In this document: positions 6,933-11,380 of the stretch, in pieces
Layout: each line of letters starts with the position of its first letter
How positions within the stretch are numbered: position 1 is the stretch's first letter
Assembly (NCBI GenBank): GCA_002500765.1
Contig: DLSX01000193.1
Coordinates: forward strand, 21,933 to 33,312
From: Neorhizobium sp. UBA7851
GTDB taxonomy: Bacteria > Pseudomonadota > Alphaproteobacteria > Rhizobiales > Rhizobiaceae
Length of the DNA: 11,380 bases
Direction: 5' to 3'
Translations under genes and position numbers: made by a program
The notes under the pieces: model-generated
Told to the model about the DNA's origin: nothing
What the model saw: only the letters and a program-made list of their open reading frames with translations
Databases searched by the model: none

Positions 6933-7580
6933 ATGACAACCAACGACAAGCCCCTGTTCGGCCGGCCCTGGATCTTCATCCGCGGCGTGCCCTCCATGAA
7001 ATTCCTGCCGCCGGAAGGCCCGATGGAAGTTGCCTTTGCCGGCCGCTCCAATGTCGGCAAGTCGTCGCTCATCAATGCGCTGGTCGGTCAGAAGGGCTTG
7101 GCGCGAACTTCGAACACGCCCGGCCGCACGCAGGAACTGAACTATTTCGTGCCTGACGGATATTCCGGCCAGGAGGGCGATCTGCCACCAATGGCCCTGG
7201 TCGACATGCCGGGTTACGGTTATGCGCAGGCGCCGAAGGACATGGTCGACGCCTGGACGAAGCTCGTCTTCGACTATCTGCGAGGGCGTGCGACGCTGAA
7301 GCGCGTCTATGTGCTGATCGACAGCCGGCACGGATTGAAGAAGAACGATGAGGACGTGCTCGACCTGCTCGACAAGGCCGCCGTCTCCTACCAGATCGTT
7401 CTGACCAAGACCGACAAGATCAAGGAGCCGGCGGTTCCGAAACTGATCGACGAGACGCTGGAAAAGATCCGCAAGAGGCCGGCTGCCTATCCGTTCGTGC
7501 TTTCCACCTCTTCCGAAAAGGGCAAAGGCGTGGATGAGCTGCGTTCAGCAATCGCAGAGGCCGTGACGCTGACAATCTGA
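6933..7580 (+). CDS. engB: Ribosome biogenesis GTP-binding protein EngB/YihA/YsxC
   Basis: This essential GTPase takes part in assembly of the large ribosomal subunit. The 215-residue protein shows all five G motifs: G1 GRSNVGKSS (37-45), G2 around Thr62 in NTPGRTQ, G3 DMPG (91-94), G4 TKTD (158-161) and G5 in STSSEKGKG (191-199). G1, G2 and G3 have the spellings typical of EngB rather than of Era or EngA. Length is normal. The ATG at 6933 has only a weak ribosome site (AAGCGG), but no in-frame upstream start is better. The gene is separated from yidC by a terminator and a palindromic repeat, so it probably has its own promoter. TTGACA at 6868 has no convincing -10 partner. Confidence 0.96.
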   Translation: MTTNDKPLFGRPWIFIRGVPSMKFLPPEGPMEVAFAGRSNVGKSSLINALVGQKGLARTSNTPGRTQELNYFVPDGYSGQEGDLPPMALVDMPGYGYAQAPKDMVDAWTKLVFDYLRGRATLKRVYVLIDSRHGLKKNDEDVLDLLDKAAVSYQIVLTKTDKIKEPAVPKLIDETLEKIRKRPAAYPFVLSTSSEKGKGVDELRSAIAEAVTLTI

Positions 7581-7595
7581 AGCGCTTTTCCTGCT

Positions 7596-7630
7596 GAAGG
7601 GATTTCCTGCGGGTTCGCCGCTCTCCCTTC
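7596..7630. terminator. Possible terminator hairpin between convergent genes
   Basis: GAAGGGA (7596-7602) pairs with TCCCTTC (7624-7630). Nested inside is GCGG-GTTCG-CCGC (7609-7621). The structure lies between the ends of engB and the convergent membrane protein gene. There is no T run on either strand, so intrinsic termination is uncertain. Confidence 0.3.
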
Positions 7631-7647
7631 CAGTCTGCCTGCATGCC

Positions 7648-8025
7648 TCAGAGAGCAAACACGCCCGACTGAAAGGCTGCATAGGTTACGATGCCCGCAA
7701 CCAGCATTACCGACAGTGCGCGCCAGAAGCCGATCGAATTCCAGCAGCTTGCCGCCACAGCCAGCTCCCGGTTGAAGTCTCTTTTGGGAACGAGAACCGG
7801 AAAGTGGGACTGAAGGCGAAGCCGGGCCTTCGGGTCGTGGTACGGGTCTTCATAATCAGACAGGTTGTCTTCCCAGCGCCGCACGGTCGCTGCAAACGCG
7901 GCGTCCCAGCCCATGCGCTCCTCGATGCCCCGACGGGCCTCGGGAGACAATACGCCCAGGACATATTCGCCCGCGAGGACTTGATCTCGTGAACGGTCAC
8001 TCTCGCTCTGGTTCGGCGTCGTCAT
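7648..8025 (-). CDS. Small membrane protein resembling a truncated RskA-type anti-sigma factor
   Basis: This protein of 125 residues has an N-terminal segment RDQVLAGEYVLGVLSPEARR (about 12-31) followed by a conserved Trp51 in RRWEDNL. That is the pattern of the sigma-binding domain in RskA-like anti-sigma factors. A single membrane segment lies at about 100-121, after WNSIGFWRAL, and the protein stops right behind it. The large extracytoplasmic domain of full-length relatives (roughly 230-250 residues in total) is missing. The middle (about 62-92) does not look like the family. I prefer the ATG at 8025; an ATG at 8097 adds 24 residues without a ribosome site. No sigma factor gene is nearby. 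It could be a degenerate remnant or a working short regulator; the function is inferred only. Confidence 0.6.
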   Translation of the reverse strand: MTTPNQSESDRSRDQVLAGEYVLGVLSPEARRGIEERMGWDAAFAATVRRWEDNLSDYEDPYHDPKARLRLQSHFPVLVPKRDFNRELAVAASCWNSIGFWRALSVMLVAGIVTYAAFQSGVFAL

Positions 8026-8165
8026 AGGTCGCGCGATCTTCTTTCCGGGTGATGCTTCTGGTGTCTTTTTTGCGGTACGCGAACACGGCACTGGCATGAA
8101 AGCAGGGTCGGCTTCTCGTCACCGTCTGTCAACGCCGCCACCATCAATAAACCGTGGGTAACGGG

Positions 8166-8194
8166 GATGCGGCATGCGTCATAAACGCCGCATC
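8166..8194. promoter_or_regulatory. Perfect 8-bp inverted repeat in the divergent region before argB
   Basis: GATGCGGC (8166-8173) and GCCGCATC (8187-8194) flank a 13-base centre. The repeat lies between the divergent anti-sigma-like gene and argB, about 90 bases before the argB start. It may be an operator for either gene or a leader hairpin. Apart from this and the argB ribosome site, I see nothing else convincing in 8026-8281. Confidence 0.35.
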
Positions 8195-8281
8195 GCGAAC
8201 GCCCCGAAAACTTCGCCGTGATTATTCCTTCTGACAAGAACTTGCGCTAAAAGGCCCCACCTTTGATGTGAGGGATTTTTC

Positions 8282-9169
8282 ATGACGACGTCGGATAGCG
8301 AACTCCAGGCCAAACTCCTCGCCCAGGCTCTGCCTTACATGCAGCGCTATGAAAACAAGACGATCGTGGTGAAATATGGCGGCCACGCGATGGGCGATAC
8401 CGAGCTCGGCAAGGCCTTTGCCGCCGATATCGCGCTTTTGAAGCAGTCCGGCGTGAACCCGATCGTGGTCCATGGCGGCGGCCCGCAGATCGGCGCCATG
8501 CTTTCCAAGATGGGCATCGAATCGAAATTCGAAGGCGGCCTGCGCGTCACCGACGCCAAGACTGTCGAGATCGTCGAGATGGTGCTCGCAGGTTCGATCA
8601 ACAAGGAAATCGTCGCGCTGATCAACCAGACCGGCGAATGGGCGATCGGCCTGTGCGGCAAGGACGGCAACATGGTGTTCGCTGAAAAGGCGAAGAAGAC
8701 CGTCATCGATCCCGACAGCAATATCGAGCGTGTGCTCGATCTCGGTTTCGTCGGCGAAGTCGTCGAGGTCGACCGTACGCTGCTCGACCTGCTCGCCAAG
8801 TCGGAAATGATCCCGGTCATCGCCCCGGTCGCTCCGGGCCGCGACGGCGCCACCTACAACATCAATGCCGACACGTTTGCCGGCGCGATCGCCGGTGCGC
8901 TGCATGCGACCCGCCTGCTGTTCCTCACCGACGTTCCGGGCGTGCTAGACCGCGACAAGAACCTGATCAAGGAACTGACCGTCGCCCAGGCACAGGCGCT
9001 GATCAAGGACGGAACGATTTCCGGCGGCATGATCCCGAAGGTCGAGACCTGCATCGACGCGATCCGATCCGGCGTACAGGGCGTCGTCATCCTCAATGGC
9101 AAGACCGCCCACTCGGTTCTGCTCGAGATCTTCACCGAACGTGGCGCCGGCACGCTGATCGTGCCCTGA
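8282..9169 (+). CDS. argB: Acetylglutamate kinase
   Basis: ArgB phosphorylates N-acetylglutamate with ATP, the second step of arginine synthesis in the cytoplasm. The 295-residue protein has the amino-acid kinase fold. It carries KYGGHAM (31-37), the substrate loop HGGGPQIG (64-71), GGLRVT (85-90), NINADTFAGAIA (193-204) and GGMIPKVE (248-255). About 25 residues precede the first strand KTIVVKYGG. In this family such an N-terminal helix marks the hexameric, arginine-inhibited form, so feedback inhibition is likely. The ATG at 8282 has GAGGG 8 bases upstream. argB often lies beside engB in rhizobia; here an opposite-strand gene separates them. A terminator follows. Confidence 0.97.
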   Translation: MTTSDSELQAKLLAQALPYMQRYENKTIVVKYGGHAMGDTELGKAFAADIALLKQSGVNPIVVHGGGPQIGAMLSKMGIESKFEGGLRVTDAKTVEIVEMVLAGSINKEIVALINQTGEWAIGLCGKDGNMVFAEKAKKTVIDPDSNIERVLDLGFVGEVVEVDRTLLDLLAKSEMIPVIAPVAPGRDGATYNINADTFAGAIAGALHATRLLFLTDVPGVLDRDKNLIKELTVAQAQALIKDGTISGGMIPKVETCIDAIRSGVQGVVILNGKTAHSVLLEIFTERGAGTLIVP

Positions 9170-9192
9170 TCCACTTACGAGATTAAATGATG

Positions 9193-9215
9193 AAGGCGCC
9201 GACAGGCGCCTTTTT
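9193..9215 (+). terminator. Intrinsic terminator after argB
   Basis: A perfect 8-bp stem, AAGGCGCC (9193-9200) with GGCGCCTT (9205-9212), has a 4-base loop and is followed by a run of T on the plus strand. It sits between the ends of convergent argB and the transporter gene. On the minus strand it has only a short T run, so it may also end the transporter transcript, less efficiently. Confidence 0.85.
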
Positions 9216-9219
9216 CGTT

Positions 9220-10122
9220 TCAGCCCGCCAGAAGCCCGAGAATGCCTGCGACGATCAACAGGCAGCCCAAAACCTCCATGCGGTTGATCCGCTCGTGGAA
9301 GAGGAAATACGAGGCCATGAAGGTGAAGACCAGTTCGATCTGGCCGAGCGCGCGGACATAGGCCACCTGCTGCAGCGTCATCGCGGTGAACCAGCCGGCC
9401 GAACCGAAGACACTGGCGAGACCGACCAAAGAGGATGAGCGCCAGCTTTTCAAAACCTCGACGATCTCGTGCTTGTCCTTCCAGAGCATCCAGACCAGCA
9501 TGAAGACCGTCTGGAAGGTGGTGACGCAGGCAAGCGTCATGGCCGCCTGCATGACGGGGTTCGGTCCATCCAGCGACAGCGAGGCGCTGCGATAGGCAAC
9601 GGCCGAAACGCCGAAAACCGCGCCGGAGGCGATGCCGACCAAAGCTGTGCGGCTCGCCAGAGCCGTGACCGTATTTCTCCATGACAACGGCATGCGTGCC
9701 ATGGAGATCAACATCACGCCGATGACGCCGGTGATGATTGCGCCGATCGCGCCTAACGTGAGCTTTTCACCGAGCAGGATGAAGCCGAAGATCGCGGCCT
9801 GTACCGGCTCGGTCTTGGAATAGGCGGTTCCGACGGCAAAGTTCCTGAGCGAAAAGAGATGGACCAGCATGATGGTGGCAAAGATCTGCGCCAGACCACC
9901 GATCACAACCCAGATTGCGAAGGTCCAGTTGATCTCAGGAATTGCGAAACCTGCGAACTGATGCAGCAGCACGACATAAAGGATCGCGACCGGAAAGCCG
10001 TAACCGAAACGGACGAAGCTTGCGCCGCGCGTCCCGAGCCTGCCCTGCAGGTGCTTTTGCAGGGCGGAGCGCAGGTTCTGCAGGAAGGCTGCGGCAATCG
10101 TGATGGGGATCCAGAGTTCCAT
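9220..10122 (-). CDS. EamA/DMT-family transporter
   Basis: This inner-membrane protein of 300 residues has about ten predicted membrane segments and two EamA-type halves. Conserved half-ends are visible at about 100-139 (AYSKTEPVQAAIFGFILLGE onward) and 256-298 (ALGQIELVFTFMASYFLFHE onward). In both, a Glu follows the hydrophobic run, as is usual in drug/metabolite exporters of this superfamily. Relatives export amino acids, nucleosides or other metabolites; the substrate cannot be read from the sequence. The ATG at 10122 has no clear Shine-Dalgarno sequence, but no better in-frame start is visible. The gene is convergent with argB and divergent from the nucleotidase gene, with 104 bases between the two starts. 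Confidence 0.88.
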   Translation of the reverse strand: MELWIPITIAAAFLQNLRSALQKHLQGRLGTRGASFVRFGYGFPVAILYVVLLHQFAGFAIPEINWTFAIWVVIGGLAQIFATIMLVHLFSLRNFAVGTAYSKTEPVQAAIFGFILLGEKLTLGAIGAIITGVIGVMLISMARMPLSWRNTVTALASRTALVGIASGAVFGVSAVAYRSASLSLDGPNPVMQAAMTLACVTTFQTVFMLVWMLWKDKHEIVEVLKSWRSSSLVGLASVFGSAGWFTAMTLQQVAYVRALGQIELVFTFMASYFLFHERINRMEVLGCLLIVAGILGLLAG

Positions 10123-10152
10123 GTCTCAGCCGGTATCATGCGGGCGGATTTG

Positions 10153-10200
10153 TCGCCAAGCCGCAAGCGGCGGCGAGCCGTCGCCTTTTCGATTTTCTTT
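10153..10200 (+). promoter_or_regulatory. Attenuator-like exclusive hairpins before the nucleotidase gene
   Basis: The segment GGCGA (10172-10176) can pair with TCGCC upstream (10153-10157) or with TCGCC downstream (10181-10185). The upstream pairing is reinforced by a nested GCCGC/GCGGC stem (10160-10171). The downstream pairing forms a small hairpin followed by TTTTCGATTTTCTTT, which looks like a weak terminator. This is the layout of a terminator/anti-terminator switch. No known riboswitch core is recognised, and the terminator stem is only 5 bp. Confidence 0.35.
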
Positions 10201-10226
10201 ATCAGCAAGGCAGTGCATAAGCGGAT

Positions 10227-10940
10227 ATGGACAAGAAACCCAAGACTGCCGCCGACATCGCCGATTTCGCCCATATCCGCGATTGGGTCTTCGATCTCGA
10301 CAACACGCTCTACCCGCATCACATCAATCTCTTCGCCCAGATCGACGTGAACATGACCGCCTATGTGCAGGACCTGCTGCAGCTTGAGCGCGACGAAGCG
10401 CGTGCTGTACAGAAGCGGTATTACCACGAACATGGCACGACGCTGCAGGGGCTGATGCTGAACCACGGCATCGATCCGGACGGGTTTCTGGAAAGGGCGC
10501 ATGCGATCGATTATTCGGCGCTCATGCCTGACCCCGAGCTGGGCGCTGCGATCAAGGCCCTGCCCGGCAGAAAATTCATATTCACCAATGGCAGCGTGCC
10601 GCATGCGGAAGCGACTGCGCGGGCGCTCGGCATTCTCGACAATTTCGACGACATTTTCGATATCGTCGCAGCAGGCTACTTGCCCAAGCCGGCGGGCGAG
10701 ACCTATGACAAGTTCGCTAGCCTGCACCGGGTCGATACGGCCAATGCAGCCATGTTCGAAGACCTGCCGCGCAACCTCACAGTCCCTAAGGCGCTCGGCA
10801 TGCGCACAGTGCTGCTGACGCCGCGCAATCTCGACGAAGTGTTGATCGAACGCTGGGAAATGCTGACCGACGAGGACGATCACATCGACTACGTGACCGA
10901 CGATCTGGCCACATTCCTGAAGGGGGTCGTGCAGGACTGA
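10227..10940 (+). CDS. HAD-family pyrimidine 5'-nucleotidase
   Basis: This is a haloacid-dehalogenase phosphatase of 237 residues, similar to the yeast Sdt1 type of pyrimidine 5'-nucleotidase. All four HAD motifs are present: motif I FDLDNTLYP with nucleophile Asp23 and Asp25, motif II FTNG (Thr120), motif III Lys154 in YLPKP, and motif IV MFEDLPRN (Glu178, Asp179). A helical cap lies between motifs I and II (about 35-105). The expected reaction is dephosphorylation of pyrimidine or related mononucleotides in the cytoplasm. Subfamily and substrate are inferred from motif spelling. The ATG at 10227 has a weak upstream ribosome site. A palindromic element and a terminator follow, so the gene is probably transcribed alone. 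Confidence 0.88.
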   Translation: MDKKPKTAADIADFAHIRDWVFDLDNTLYPHHINLFAQIDVNMTAYVQDLLQLERDEARAVQKRYYHEHGTTLQGLMLNHGIDPDGFLERAHAIDYSALMPDPELGAAIKALPGRKFIFTNGSVPHAEATARALGILDNFDDIFDIVAAGYLPKPAGETYDKFASLHRVDTANAAMFEDLPRNLTVPKALGMRTVLLTPRNLDEVLIERWEMLTDEDDHIDYVTDDLATFLKGVVQD

Positions 10941-10966
10941 AAGCAGAAGAGCTGCTCTCGGCAAAG

Positions 10967-11094
10967 CCCCCCTCTGGCCTGCCGGCCATCTCCTCCACGA
11001 GGGGGAGAAAACCCGTGGCAACCGGCCAAATCACATTGGAACGCTGGCGGCGAAGCCGGGTTAAGCCCTCCCTCTTGTTGGGAGGGGTCTTTTT
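10967..11094. repeat. Second RIME-like palindromic element
   Basis: After the nucleotidase stop comes a segment with GGCCTGCCGGCC (10976-10987). An 8-bp stem with one G-T pair and a 4-base loop follows: TCTCCTCC/GGGGGAGA (10989-11008). It shares the GCCTGCCGGC core and the TCTCC...GGGGAGA hairpin with the element before engB. The 3' boundary is uncertain; I placed it at the terminator-like hairpin. There is no gene in 10941-11216. Confidence 0.55.
11066..11094 (+). terminator. Intrinsic terminator after the nucleotidase gene
   Basis: CCCTCCC (11066-11072) pairs with GGGAGGG (11080-11086) across a 7-base loop and is followed by GTCTTTTT. It lies about 125 bases past the nucleotidase stop and before the next gene on the same strand. 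It looks like a functional rho-independent terminator. Confidence 0.75.
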
Positions 11095-11157
11095 CCCCGT
11101 CACCAACCGAGCCCCGCATTACCAACAATTCATCCACATTACGGGAGTTTAAGTGGT

Positions 11158-11172
11158 CGCCAGGCCTTGGCG
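11158..11172. promoter_or_regulatory. Palindrome upstream of the secreted-protein gene
   Basis: CGCCA (11158-11162) and TGGCG (11168-11172) flank GGCCT, 44 bases before the start codon. It may be an operator or a leader hairpin. No clear -35/-10 pair was found around it. Confidence 0.25.
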
Positions 11173-11216
11173 GTCGTACCTTGAGGTCATCGAAATGAAA
11201 GGGAAGGAACCAGCTT

Positions 11217-11380
11217 ATGACCGCCAAGAAGATCGTTGTCGCGACCCTCGGCGCCGTACTCGTCGCAGGAGCCGCAATCCCGGCATTCGCCGCGCCGGAT
11301 CGCCCCGACCGCGGTCCAGGTGGTCCGCATGGTCCTCACGCCATGATGCGCGGAGCAGCGATGCAGGACATGACCTTCGT
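11217..11380 (+). CDS. Secreted or periplasmic protein, 3' end outside the window
   Basis: Fifty-four codons of an open gene are visible before the window ends. The first 25 or so residues form a clear Sec signal peptide. It has a basic start (MTAKK), a hydrophobic core (about 6-22) and an AFA-A cleavage site near residue 25. The mature part begins with a Gly/Pro/His/Arg-rich stretch (PDRPDRGPGGPHGPH) and then a Met-rich segment. The start is supported by GGGAAGGA ending 7 bases upstream of the ATG. Small rhizobial exported proteins with this kind of beginning sometimes carry EF-hand calcium sites, but none of that region is visible here, so the function remains open. A 15-base palindrome (11158-11172) lies upstream. 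Confidence 0.8.
   Translation, partial: MTAKKIVVATLGAVLVAGAAIPAFAAPDRPDRGPGGPHGPHAMMRGAAMQDMTF

Noticed and set aside
7707..8000. Frameshift inside the anti-sigma-like gene joining it to a neighbouring frame
   Set aside because: Reading the other two frames across the odd middle region did not restore a recognisable family sequence, and the original frame resumes a plausible membrane segment. Truncation is the simpler reading.
9903..11021. Minus-strand open frame of 372 codons across the nucleotidase and the transporter start
   Set aside because: It spans two well-supported genes and a divergent intergenic region and shows no motif of its own.
11195..11380. Alternative open frame starting at the ATG at 11195, overlapping the secreted-protein gene
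   Set aside because: It would encode an Arg-rich sequence without features, whereas the frame from 11217 has a ribosome site and a classic signal peptide.
1..11380. CRISPR arrays, insertion sequences, phage or defence genes
   Set aside because: No direct repeat array, transposase, integrase or terminal duplication was seen; the only repeats are the two short palindromic elements.

Overview
The window is 11.4 kb of ordinary chromosome from an alphaproteobacterium, most likely a member of the Rhizobiaceae (Rhizobium/Agrobacterium group). The evidence is the gene order rpmH-rnpA-yidC-engB-argB, a chemoreceptor with a C-terminal xWxxF tether, a rhizobial-type promoter (TTGACT-N17-CTATAT), GC-rich codon use, and intergenic palindromes that resemble the RIME family of rhizobia. 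I see no transposase, phage gene, CRISPR array, plasmid gene or defence system.

Left part, minus strand (1-3811): the first 18 bases are the 5' end of a tRNA, probably tRNA-Arg, cut by the window edge. Next come a membrane sensor histidine kinase with no response regulator in view and a 670-residue methyl-accepting chemotaxis protein. An intrinsic terminator separates these two genes, so they are probably transcribed independently.

Middle part, plus strand (4140-7580): a strong promoter drives rpmH (ribosomal protein L34, 44 residues), rnpA (RNase P protein) and yidC (membrane insertase). rnpA and yidC overlap by ATGA, and a terminator follows yidC. A palindromic repeat element of about 140 bp then precedes engB, a ribosome-assembly GTPase. 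These genes serve ribosome and RNA maturation and membrane protein biogenesis.

Right part (7648-11380): a small minus-strand membrane protein resembling the N-terminal part of an RskA-type anti-sigma factor sits between engB and argB. argB (acetylglutamate kinase, arginine synthesis) ends at a terminator shared with a convergent EamA-type transporter. Divergent from the transporter is a HAD-family pyrimidine 5'-nucleotidase, preceded by an attenuator-like pair of exclusive hairpins and followed by a second palindromic element with a terminator. The window ends inside a gene for a small secreted protein.

No undescribed multi-gene system is evident. The points most worth checking are RNA-level: the structured rpmH leader, the hairpin abutting the rnpA start codon and the possible attenuator before the nucleotidase. 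The truncated orphan anti-sigma-like gene is also worth checking.
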